This document shows positions 25,231-33,236 of a DNA stretch of 64,000 nt, in pieces (position 1 is the stretch's first letter; every line of letters begins with the position of its first letter). Source of the DNA: Lentilactobacillus buchneri. GTDB lineage: Bacteria > Bacillota > Bacilli > Lactobacillales > Lactobacillaceae. The notes under the pieces are model-generated. The model did no database searches and was not told where the DNA came from. It saw only the letters and a list, made by a program, of their open reading frames with translations. Made by a program: the position numbers and the translations under genes. The DNA lies in assembly GCF_018314255.1 (NCBI RefSeq), contig NZ_CP073066.1, positions 992,001 through 1,056,000 of the forward strand. The letters run 5' to 3'.

Positions 25231-25912
25231 TTGCCCGCTCCAATCTCTTCTTCTCTAGTCGCTTGGCCCACCAAGATAGTGGATAGTCGATTAGGAAATA
25301 GAATAGAAATATCAATCCGTAAACCCAGAAAACGCCGGTTGGATGGGTGTGATTATTGGCTTCAATAATTTGTTGGCCAATATTAATCACATCCATCACA
25401 GAAATCAGCATCAAAAGAGAAGTCGTCTTGATGACCCGGGTGGCCAAATTGATGGTCGCCGGGATTTCCAAACTGATCGCTTGGGGAATCAATACGTAAC
25501 GATAGAGCTGATAACGATTGAGCCCAATTGCTTTACCGGATTCGCGTTGGTGCTGCGGCACCGAGATTAGGGCGCCGCGAACAATATCGCTCATTTCAGC
25601 AGCCACCCACAAGGCAAATACCAAGGTGGCCAATTGATCGCCAGGGAGATTAAAATTCAATTGGCGTGGCAAGATGTAATAGAACAAAAATAGCAGCACG
25701 ACGGTTGGGACAATCCTGAAGAATTCAAGATACAGTCTCAAAACCACTCGCAATGGCCGATTCTTAAAGGTCCTCAAAACACCCAGGATAATTCCCAAGA
25801 TGAGGCCGACAATCAAAGCCACTGCCGCAATTTTAACCGTTACCCAGAGGCCGCCGAGCAACCGCTCAAAATTGGTTCCTTCGAATAAAACACTAATTCC
25901 CGAATGATCCAT
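25223..25912 (-). CDS. Amino acid ABC transporter permease
   Basis: A 229-residue inner-membrane subunit of the HisM/GlnP type, with five predicted helices. The ATPase-contact loop reads ESGKAIGLNRYQLYRYVLIP. ATG follows AGAGGG located inside the 3' end of the upstream permease gene; the two overlap by 20 bp. It probably forms a heterodimer with that permease. Confidence 0.93.
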   Translation of the reverse strand: MDHSGISVLFEGTNFERLLGGLWVTVKIAAVALIVGLILGIILGVLRTFKNRPLRVVLRLYLEFFRIVPTVVLLFLFYYILPRQLNFNLPGDQLATLVFALWVAAEMSDIVRGALISVPQHQRESGKAIGLNRYQLYRYVLIPQAISLEIPATINLATRVIKTTSLLMLISVMDVINIGQQIIEANNHTHPTGVFWVYGLIFLFYFLIDYPLSWWAKRLEKKRLERANG

Positions 25913-26555
25913 AGCGAACCCTCTTTTCTAGTAAAGTCAAAATGATTGATAGTGGAATTAAAATAATCGCATAGCCAACAACCAAGACCAATAGATACTC
26001 GTTGGACCGGTAATACATCCCAATTAAATCCAACGCAGTGTTAGTCAATTCCGGAATGGCAATCACCGTAAAGATCGAAGTCTCCTTGATCAAAAAGATG
26101 ACATTGGCGGCCATTGCCGGAACGCTCAGTGAGAATCCTTGTGGGAAAACAATGTATCTGGCAAGCTGCCAGCGACTCAACCCGATTGCCTTACCAGACT
26201 CCAACTGACCTTTGGAAACGCCGTTGAAGCCGCCGGTAAACCCTTCTGCCATGTAACTGCCGCCGAGAAATATCAATCCGATAATGCCACACAACTCGGC
26301 ACCAAACTTAATGCCGATCACTGGAAACGCGTAATACAGGAAAAATAGCTGAATCAATAACGGTGTGTTTCTCGAAACTTCAACGTAAATCGATGCCACT
26401 TGGTGCAAAACGGGTACTTTGAAATATTGAAGCAGGCTCACAATTATGCCAACAATAATGGATCCAATAATCCCGACGAAAGAAAGCCACAAGGTGAGTT
26501 GAAACCCCTTCTCAAACATCGGTAAGCTCTGTTGGATAACGGCCCAGCTGCTCAT
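25893..26555 (-). CDS. Amino acid ABC transporter permease
   Basis: A 220-residue HisM/GlnP-type membrane subunit with the ATPase-contact loop ESGKAIGLSRWQLARYIVFP and the hydrophobic start LTLWLSFVGIIGSIIVGIIV. First structural gene after the T-box. ATG at 26555 lies behind GAGGAGATGATTGAC; an in-frame TTG at 26561 is a possible alternative. Confidence 0.92.
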   Translation of the reverse strand: MSSWAVIQQSLPMFEKGFQLTLWLSFVGIIGSIIVGIIVSLLQYFKVPVLHQVASIYVEVSRNTPLLIQLFFLYYAFPVIGIKFGAELCGIIGLIFLGGSYMAEGFTGGFNGVSKGQLESGKAIGLSRWQLARYIVFPQGFSLSVPAMAANVIFLIKETSIFTVIAIPELTNTALDLIGMYYRSNEYLLVLVVGYAIILIPLSIILTLLEKRVRYGSFGN

Positions 26556-26604
26556 TGTCAATCATCTCCTCACAAGTTATTTTGCAGTCATTTGAACACA
26601 AAAA

Positions 26605-26830
26605 CGTCCCTGATAACCAGCATCAGCTGATCATCAGGGACGAATTACCGTGGTTCCACCCTTTTTTGCGTCTTGTCAAAAACAAAACGCCTCATTTCGA
26701 ATGCATCTTTAATTAAATGCCACAACTCCGAGCGCACTTTCGGTCATTGTCTGCCCGCTCTTTCACTATCAGCGGTCGCTTTGTGCAGCCCAACAACGTA
26801 CTCTTCTCTTCAACATTGTGAAATTCAAAT
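26605..26830 (-). promoter_or_regulatory. T-box leader controlling the amino acid ABC transporter
   Basis: The T-box core AAGGGTGGAACCACGG (complement of about 26648-26663) is followed by a terminator with stem CGTCCCTGAT/ATCAGGGACG (26605-26642) and T5. Upstream sequence to about 26830 is leader. The specifier was not resolved. Confidence 0.92.
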
Positions 26831-26901
26831 GACTGTCAATCAATTAACTAATAATGTAATGTTAAACATCTCAAAAGTCAACTATTTTTACTAATAATTG
26901 T

Positions 26902-27651
26902 TTAGTGAGTCATCAGCCCTTGGGCTTGGATCATCGCAAACAAATCCGACCGCAGATTCCGATTCCCGCTGAGTTCAGAAACAATGTGATGACTGAAGGT
27001 TTCCGATCGACCATTGGTGCTGCGAGACTGATAATACTCGCGAATTAGCTGATCATAATCGGTGAGTTCCTGGTCAAAGTTTGCACCAAGATCATATTGG
27101 TTTTCGAAATGCATTGATGCTTTTGGCAACCTGGGTTTCAATTCTGGTTTGTCTTTTGGATACCCCAGTGCAATCCCTAATAAGGGAAATGTCATCTCAG
27201 GCAAATTTAATAATTCAATCATTTTTCTGGGATTGTTCAAGACACTGCCCATAATGGTGCCGCCGAGTCCCATACCTTCTGCGGCCACCATGATGTTTTC
27301 CGTGGCAATCGCCGTGTCAAAGACACTTGCCAGAAATTTATCTGTTGAATGCAACATGTATGGATCGATACCATGTGCTTTGGCAATCTTTAGATTTCGA
27401 TACTGATCTGCAACCATCACGAAATAGTGACCGCCATTTACCATCCAACGATGGCCAGTGACTTCGGCAATCGCGTGGAGCTTGGCTGGATCAGTTACAC
27501 TGACGATGGAATACTGTTGAGAAAAGGTGCTGGTTGAAGCATGTTGGGCCGCATTCACTAATTCAGTGACTTGGTGCGGGCTCAACGGTTGATCTTCAAA
27601 TTCACGAATACTACGGTGCTGAGTTAATTGTTCAAGAATCGGGTTGGTCAC
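26902..27651 (-). CDS. NADPH-dependent FMN nitroreductase/flavin reductase (NfsA/FRP type)
   Basis: A 249-residue oxygen-insensitive nitroreductase-like flavoprotein. It has HRSIREFEDQPLSPHQV near the N-terminus (FMN phosphate binding), TATENIMVAAEGMGLGGT-like ATENIMVAAEGMGLGGTIMG and GIALGYPKDKPELKPRLP. The ATG at 27660 directly abuts the AGAAGGAG site, so the GTG at 27651, nine bases on, is the likelier start. It stands alone on its strand; the physiological substrate is unknown. Confidence 0.88.
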   Translation of the reverse strand: MTNPILEQLTQHRSIREFEDQPLSPHQVTELVNAAQHASTSTFSQQYSIVSVTDPAKLHAIAEVTGHRWMVNGGHYFVMVADQYRNLKIAKAHGIDPYMLHSTDKFLASVFDTAIATENIMVAAEGMGLGGTIMGSVLNNPRKMIELLNLPEMTFPLLGIALGYPKDKPELKPRLPKASMHFENQYDLGANFDQELTDYDQLIREYYQSRSTNGRSETFSHHIVSELSGNRNLRSDLFAMIQAQGLMTH

Positions 27652-27847
27652 GAGTGGCATCTCCTTCTTAAAGTTAATAGCTAATTATTTGATAGTGATT
27701 CTAAATTGGTTCTTCACAGCATATGTGTCAAGCGACATGATAACGTGGTTAGCTAACACAATACTTTTAATTTACTTTTAAACAATAAAGGACTAAAATA
27801 ATTTTTGTTAGATAATAATGATTATAAACTATGAAGTAGGTGAGCAT

Positions 27848-28528
27848 ATGGCGAAGAAAAGATCGCTTTCACAAAAGATTAATGTTCTGCGGGCTTCGGT
27901 GATGGGGGCCAATGACGGCATCGTTTCGGTTGCCGGAATCGTTATCGGTGTTGCCGGGGCGACATCAAATAATTTTGCAATTTTTATTTCCGGTATTTCC
28001 GGGATGCTGGCCGGGACCGTCTCAATGGCCATGGGCGAGTGGGTGTCTGTTAATACCCAAAAAGATTCTCAACGACACGCCATCAGTCTCCAAAAGGCGG
28101 CCTTAAGTTCCGCTTACGATAATGAATTCAACACCGTCAAACACAAACTGATGGGTGACGGCATTTCTGCCGATTTAGCGGCCCAAGCAACTTCTGAAAT
28201 GATGGCAAAAGATCCGGTCAAGACAACGGTTCGTCAAAAATATGGCTTCAACGTTGGTGAATATACCAATCCATTATCAGCAGCAATCGCTTCGATGATT
28301 TCATTTCCGACGGGGTCAATTTTACCACTTTTAGCGATTACTTTGTTCCCAAAGACCATTCGCATTCCGGCAACCTTCATTGCCGTCGTAGTTGCATTGG
28401 CGATCACTGGTTACACTGCCGCTCAATTAGGCAACGCCAACAAAGGCCGGGGTATGATTCGAAACATTATTTCCGGGATTTTGACCATGTTAGTCACCTA
28501 CACAATTGGGACTTTAATTGGATCTTGA
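27848..28528 (+). CDS. VIT1/CCC1-family membrane protein (first of a tandem pair)
   Basis: A 226-residue protein of the vacuolar iron/manganese transporter-like family. It has GANDGIVSVAGIVIGVAGA in helix 1, the conserved SMAMGEWVSVNTQKDS after helix 2, a charged central region (about residues 75-135) and three further helices. Homologues in eukaryotes move Fe2+ or Mn2+; bacterial roles are poorly defined. ATG at 27848 follows GTAGGTGAG. The next gene is a diverged copy 32 bp downstream. Confidence 0.9.
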   Translation: MAKKRSLSQKINVLRASVMGANDGIVSVAGIVIGVAGATSNNFAIFISGISGMLAGTVSMAMGEWVSVNTQKDSQRHAISLQKAALSSAYDNEFNTVKHKLMGDGISADLAAQATSEMMAKDPVKTTVRQKYGFNVGEYTNPLSAAIASMISFPTGSILPLLAITLFPKTIRIPATFIAVVVALAITGYTAAQLGNANKGRGMIRNIISGILTMLVTYTIGTLIGS

Positions 28529-28560
28529 ACATCATATTTTAGAGAAATGAGGCGAAGAAC

Positions 28561-29265
28561 ATGGTAAGTGTTCGTTCCAAAAAGAAAAAAGATGGTCAGA
28601 CAATGGATGAGAAGCTCAATACCCTGCGGGCCGGCGTGTTGGGATCCAACGACGGCATCTTAACCGTTGTTGGGGTGCTGTTCAGTGTTGCCGTTGCGAC
28701 AACTAATCAGTTTACGATCTTCATTGCCGGATTATCCGACCTGTTGGCCTGTGCCTTTTCGATGGCATCAGGCGAATATGCGTCTGTTAGTACCCAAAAA
28801 GATACTGAACAATCTGTGGTGACGAAAGAAAAAGCATTACTGATGACTAATTATCAAGACCAGCTCAACGTAGTGTCCGATTATTACGTTGATCAGGGTG
28901 TCACCAAAGAAACTGCTGACAAAATCGCCAAAGACTTAATGAGCAAAAATCCTTTGGAAACGATTGTCAATGTCAAATACGGCCTCAAGTTGGGACACTA
29001 CATGAATCCTTGGGACGCAGCGTTCTCATCACTCTTTTCCGCCTCTGCCGGTGGTATCTTCCCCTTGTGTGCCATGACGCTGACACCAGTTGCCTTCCAG
29101 TGGCCGGCAACCATTCTGGCCGTCTGCCTCTCGGTTGGCCTGACAGGTTATCTAAGTGCCCGATTGGGGAATGGTTTGGTTAAAACAGCTATTATTCGAA
29201 ATATTATTGTTGGGATCATCACCATGATCATTCACTACTCTGTCGGGGTATTGCTGGCAGTGTAA
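28561..29265 (+). CDS. VIT1/CCC1-family membrane protein (second of a tandem pair)
   Basis: A 234-residue paralogue of the preceding gene with the same plan: GSNDGILTVVGVLFSVAVA, SMASGEYASVSTQKDT, a charged central domain and three C-terminal helices. The N-terminus has an extra basic stretch (RSKKKKDG). The two proteins may form a hetero-oligomer, which is inference from tandem arrangement. A terminator follows. Confidence 0.9.
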   Translation: MVSVRSKKKKDGQTMDEKLNTLRAGVLGSNDGILTVVGVLFSVAVATTNQFTIFIAGLSDLLACAFSMASGEYASVSTQKDTEQSVVTKEKALLMTNYQDQLNVVSDYYVDQGVTKETADKIAKDLMSKNPLETIVNVKYGLKLGHYMNPWDAAFSSLFSASAGGIFPLCAMTLTPVAFQWPATILAVCLSVGLTGYLSARLGNGLVKTAIIRNIIVGIITMIIHYSVGVLLAV

Positions 29266-29300
29266 GTGTGGTGAGTTCAATACTTAGAGTTCTATTAATT

Positions 29301-29330
29301 GGAGCGACTTTCTGAGCCGCTCTTTTTTTT
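29301..29330 (+). terminator. Terminator after the VIT pair
   Basis: GGAGCG...CGCTC stem with an 11-base loop and eight T. Confidence 0.75.
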
Positions 29331-29369
29331 GCATGGTAAACATTACCATAATAGGTAATACGGCTACTT

Positions 29370-30071
29370 TCACCCCCGCGGCACCCCAGCATACAACTGC
29401 GCCAAATGCTTGGCATCAACTTCGGGAATACTATCCAAATAAGTCGGCGCCGCCTGCTGCATGATCGAATGGGGACTGTCACTGTGCTCCAACCCCAAGT
29501 CATGCCCCAGCTCATGCATCGCCACGCTTGCTTGTTCATTGACAGAATCGTAGTGGGCTTGCTTCAGGGAATCAGTAATCAAATAACTTTTATTTTGATG
29601 GACGAATAGCGGGATCCCGTCCACGTGACCAAATTCCTCGCTGGTGTAGCCAACCACCCCACCGGCGATATTCTCAACCGTACCGCCGCCTTCATGATAG
29701 GATTGTTTGACACTGAGAATGACGTCAGCTCGATCCGCATTGTCTGCTGGTATCAGATCAACGACCCCGACCGCATTCCAGGCTTTGACTGCCCGCATCC
29801 AAACATCTCGGTAATGGCCGTTCGTCTGCTTAGTAATAAAGTAGGCAACTGTCTTGGTTGACCAGTGGAAATTCGTTTTCGGACTGTACGCCGGCGTAGT
29901 CGTTGTATCGACCTGCTGGGTGGGGGTGTCATTTTGATCGACTAATGCTGGTGAGAGTTGGGTAGAAAATCCGACCGACAGAAATAACAGGCAGACCAGA
30001 ATTGTCCCAATGCCTACCCAAATTATCTTCCAAATAAAATTTTTGTTGAAAAAACGATCGCTCATGATCAT
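29370..30071 (-). CDS. Membrane-anchored matrixin-like zinc metalloprotease
   Basis: A 233-residue protein. One transmembrane segment (IIWVGIGTILVCLLFLSVGF region, residues ~15-35) anchors it, followed by a linker and a metalloprotease domain with HELGHDLGLEHSDS, the HExxHxxGxxH zinc site of metzincins, and a Met-turn SIMQ right after. RADVILSVKQ and VGYTSEEFGHVDGIPLFV lie before it. Orientation suggests an extracellular catalytic domain. ATG 30071 or 30065 may start it. It resembles the small M10-type proteases seen in some lactobacilli; targets are unknown. Confidence 0.88.
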   Translation of the reverse strand: MIMSDRFFNKNFIWKIIWVGIGTILVCLLFLSVGFSTQLSPALVDQNDTPTQQVDTTTTPAYSPKTNFHWSTKTVAYFITKQTNGHYRDVWMRAVKAWNAVGVVDLIPADNADRADVILSVKQSYHEGGGTVENIAGGVVGYTSEEFGHVDGIPLFVHQNKSYLITDSLKQAHYDSVNEQASVAMHELGHDLGLEHSDSPHSIMQQAAPTYLDSIPEVDAKHLAQLYAGVPRG

Positions 30072-30175
30072 TCACCCAGCCTCATTGATTTCTCACTTCA
30101 GCATAGCACATCCCAATGATAACGCGCATAGGCGAGCTTTGTTAGGTGCAAACATTACCAATTCAAGAGAAAATT

Positions 30176-30202
30176 TTAGCACTCTCAACATTAGAGTGCT
30201 AA
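30176..30202. promoter_or_regulatory. CIRCE operator (HrcA site)
   Basis: TTAGCACTC, nine bases, GAGTGCTAA: a perfect match to the CIRCE inverted repeat. It lies 123 bp before the first Hsp20 gene and implies HrcA repression. Confidence 0.95.
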
Positions 30203-30324
30203 ATGCTGGCATTCATTTTAAAACTGATTATCATAGTAGTTGAAAGGTAAAGGAGGAACAAAAAAGTGACGTGTTGTTCCCCGTTATCTTGAATAATCAT
30301 TTTGAAATTAAGGAGATAGATATT

Positions 30325-30759
30325 ATGGCAAATGAATTAATGAATCGTTTCGATTTGGATCCGTTCTTTGATCGAATGGCTCACCGCTTCTTCAGCCCTT
30401 CTGATTTCGACAAGGATTATGAGAACTTCGGCAACTTGAAGACCGATATTAACGAAACCGATAAAGACTATTCATTAAAGATTGATGTTCCCGGCATCGA
30501 TAAGAACAACATTCACTTGAACTATCAAGATGGCGTTCTCTCAATTAATATTAACCAGGAACATTCATCTGAGCAAAAAGATGAAAACGGTAAGGTAATT
30601 GCCAGCGAACGCAGTCACGGCGTTATGTCACGCAGCTATCAATTACCTGGTGTTGACCGCGACAACATTTCAGCCCACATTGACAATGGTGTTTTAAATG
30701 TGACATTACCAAAAGTCACTGAAAGCGAAGATCAAACCGGCAACATTGATATTCAGTAA
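30325..30759 (+). CDS. Hsp20 small heat shock protein (copy 1)
   Basis: A 144-residue alpha-crystallin-type chaperone. A short N-terminal arm (MANELMNRFDLDPFFDRM) is followed by the alpha-crystallin domain (TDINETDKDYSLKIDVPGID to VLNVTLPKVTES) and a C-terminal tail. It holds unfolding proteins under stress. ATG at 30325 follows AAGGAGATAG; an upstream in-frame start lacks a ribosome site. Preceded by CIRCE. Confidence 0.95.
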   Translation: MANELMNRFDLDPFFDRMAHRFFSPSDFDKDYENFGNLKTDINETDKDYSLKIDVPGIDKNNIHLNYQDGVLSININQEHSSEQKDENGKVIASERSHGVMSRSYQLPGVDRDNISAHIDNGVLNVTLPKVTESEDQTGNIDIQ

Positions 30760-30921
30760 TTTTGACGAATATTTTGGAGTGGTTGGTTAGGGATTCAGGT
30801 AGTCAGCTTTTGAAACTTCAGTAAAGCTTCTTTTGGGGGAACGTGATTCCAAGACCCCGTTTCACCACCTTTGACGCTTATTAATTAATCTTATTAATAA
30901 TCAACAAAGGAGATTGGTATT

Positions 30922-31356
30922 ATGGCAAATGAATTAATGAACCGTTTCGCAATGGATCCTTTCTTTGATACTTTGGCACGTCGTTTCTTCAGTCCAACTG
31001 ATGCAGACAACGACTACATGGTAAATGGTGATCTAAAGACTGACATCACCGAAAATGATAAGAACTACATCATGAAGGTTGATGTCCCAGGTATTGATAA
31101 GAAGAACATCCATCTGGCATATCAACATGGTGACTTGGCATTGAGCATCGACCAAGAACGTGATTCTGAGAAGAAGGACGAACAAGGCCGGGTCGTTGCC
31201 AGTGAACGTAGTCATGGTGTCATGTCCAGAACTTACGAACTGCCTGGTGTCGATCGTGACAACATCTCAGCTCAAGTCAATGATGGTGTCTTGACCATTA
31301 CATTGCCAAAGGCTGCTGACAGTCATGAAGACAGCGGCAATATTGAGATTCAATAA
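30922..31356 (+). CDS. Hsp20 small heat shock protein (copy 2)
   Basis: A second 144-residue Hsp20, a tandem duplicate of the previous gene with the same MANELMNRF start and highly similar crystallin domain (KNYIMKVDVPGIDKKNIHLA, VLTITLPKAADS). The 162-bp gap has no clear terminator, so the first transcript may run on. AAAGGAGATTGG precedes the ATG. A strong terminator follows. Confidence 0.95.
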   Translation: MANELMNRFAMDPFFDTLARRFFSPTDADNDYMVNGDLKTDITENDKNYIMKVDVPGIDKKNIHLAYQHGDLALSIDQERDSEKKDEQGRVVASERSHGVMSRTYELPGVDRDNISAQVNDGVLTITLPKAADSHEDSGNIEIQ

Positions 31357-31372
31357 TTTAATACCGTAATAT

Positions 31373-31417
31373 AAAAATGGCTGATAGCAAAATAAAATTT
31401 GCTATCAACCATTTTTT
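31373..31417. terminator. Terminator after the Hsp20 pair
   Basis: AAAAATGGCTGATAGCAAA pairs with TTTGCTATCAACCATTTTTT around a short A/T loop. It also works on the complement for the ABC exporter operon. Confidence 0.9.
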
Positions 31418-31439
31418 CAGTCAAAATTCGCAAACCACC

Positions 31440-33236
31440 CTAATCCAAATGGGCGGAATTCTGAAGTTGAATCATATCGTAATAGAAACCATGTTTCTCC
31501 AACAGCTCGTCATTCGTTCCCCGTTCAACAATCCGGCCGGCCTCCAGAACTAAGATTAAGTCGGCGTTTTGGATGGTCGAAAGGCGATGGGCAATCGCAA
31601 TGGTCGTCCGCCCTTCTTGGAGCTTGGCCAACCCGGTTTGAATAATCTGTTCGGTCTCAGTATCGATATTGGCGGTTGCCTCATCCAGAATCAAAATCTT
31701 CGGATCAGTCACCAGAGTCCGGGCAAAGGAAATCAACTGCCGTTGCCCACTGGAATAACTGGCACCACGCTCAATCACTCTCGAGTCGTATTGATCAGGC
31801 AAGTCTTCAATAAATTGATCGGCTTGAACAAATCGAGCCGCTTCATGGACTTCTTCATCGGTGACTTCTTGGTTAAACATTCGAATGTTAGAGGCAACGG
31901 TTCCGTAAAACATGAAGGGTTCCTGGAGTACCAACCCCATTTTCTTGCGGAGTTCTTGAATGGTGTAATCACGAATATCACGGTCATCAATCAGAATTTC
32001 CCCTTCACCAAATTCGTAGAAGCGCATCAAGATGTTAATCATTGACGTCTTCCCACTTCCGGTTTCACCCACTAGAGCAATGGTTTGTCCCGGTTCGGCG
32101 ACAAAGGAAATATCATGTAGGACATCATTTTCGCCATCATAAGAAAAGGTGACATGTTTGAATTCGATCTTTCCTCGGGTAATCGTGGCATCGGGATCCG
32201 CGTGCTGCTTCGGTTCGTAGGTCTGATCATCCATAATCCGCAGCACTCTTGAGCCGGCAACGACCCCATCTTGGAAGTCGCTTAGCCGATCCATCATTTC
32301 AGACATTGGGTTATAGAAGTTGGAAAGATAAGTCACAAACGCATAAATAATTCCGGCAGGCACATAGCCATGCAGCCCACGGATACCAAACATCCCTAAT
32401 ACCAGCACCGTTCCCAAAGCGTAGAACAAGTTAATGATTGGGTTTAACAACAACGAGTTGATGCGAATCATCGCCCGGCGGGTATTATAATACTGGTCAT
32501 TGGTATCACTAAATTCGTGATTGATCCGCTTTTCCTGGCGGAATTGCTGAACCACACTGATCCCGGTAATGCCTTCAGCTAATTTAGCGTTCAAAAGGCT
32601 CAACCGTTCACGCATCCGACGGTAGACCCGGGTACTGTATCGCTGATAGTACCAGACTGTCACGAACAAGAACGGCATGAACACCAACAGCCACATGGCA
32701 ATTTTGGCGTCTGCCAAATACATCGCGACAAATGAGGAAACCATGGCCGAAATGGTAACCACCAAACTACTGAACAGGGCCCAGAAGTTTGCAAAGGCCA
32801 TGGTATCGTTGGTTAACCTTGAAAGAATGGAGCCGCTGGGGGTCTGGTCAAAGTACCGCATCCCCAAGGTGTGCAGTTTCGCAAACAGTTTCCGTCTGGT
32901 ATTTTCGAGCATATACTCAGCACCCATTTCATACAGATAGGTCTGGGTAAATTGCATCACAGCCTTTGCCAACATGCCAAAGAAGTACAAACCGGCAAAG
33001 AACCACATCATCGCAAAATCAGGATGACCAACGACCAAGTGGCTGTCCATAAAGGTTTGAATGATTCTTGGCAAGAGAATATTGACAACGGCAACCGCAA
33101 TCGCAAACAGGACTGAAAAGTAGAAATACCATTTATAGGGAGCAGCGTACTTGAACAGCCGCCCAATAATGTGCATCTGCTGCTTAACCGGAATGGATTT
33201 CGACCAGGCAGATTGATGCTTTGATGAATCAGCCAT
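31440..33236 (-). CDS. ABC exporter half-transporter, canonical-site subunit (LmrD/BmrD type)
   Basis: A 598-residue type IV exporter: six helices (about residues 40-330) plus ATPase domain with Walker A ALVGETGSGKTS, signature YSSGQRQLISFARTL and Walker B KILILDEATANID with the catalytic glutamate. It starts on the stop codon of the partner gene (TGATG). Pairing of a canonical and a degenerate half is the mark of heterodimeric drug exporters such as LmrCD, BmrCD and TM287/288. Confidence 0.93.
   Translation of the reverse strand: MADSSKHQSAWSKSIPVKQQMHIIGRLFKYAAPYKWYFYFSVLFAIAVAVVNILLPRIIQTFMDSHLVVGHPDFAMMWFFAGLYFFGMLAKAVMQFTQTYLYEMGAEYMLENTRRKLFAKLHTLGMRYFDQTPSGSILSRLTNDTMAFANFWALFSSLVVTISAMVSSFVAMYLADAKIAMWLLVFMPFLFVTVWYYQRYSTRVYRRMRERLSLLNAKLAEGITGISVVQQFRQEKRINHEFSDTNDQYYNTRRAMIRINSLLLNPIINLFYALGTVLVLGMFGIRGLHGYVPAGIIYAFVTYLSNFYNPMSEMMDRLSDFQDGVVAGSRVLRIMDDQTYEPKQHADPDATITRGKIEFKHVTFSYDGENDVLHDISFVAEPGQTIALVGETGSGKTSMINILMRFYEFGEGEILIDDRDIRDYTIQELRKKMGLVLQEPFMFYGTVASNIRMFNQEVTDEEVHEAARFVQADQFIEDLPDQYDSRVIERGASYSSGQRQLISFARTLVTDPKILILDEATANIDTETEQIIQTGLAKLQEGRTTIAIAHRLSTIQNADLILVLEAGRIVERGTNDELLEKHGFYYDMIQLQNSAHLD

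Noticed and set aside
27658..27660. ATG start of the nitroreductase
   Set aside because: It touches the AGAAGGAG site with no spacing; GTG 27651 has normal spacing.
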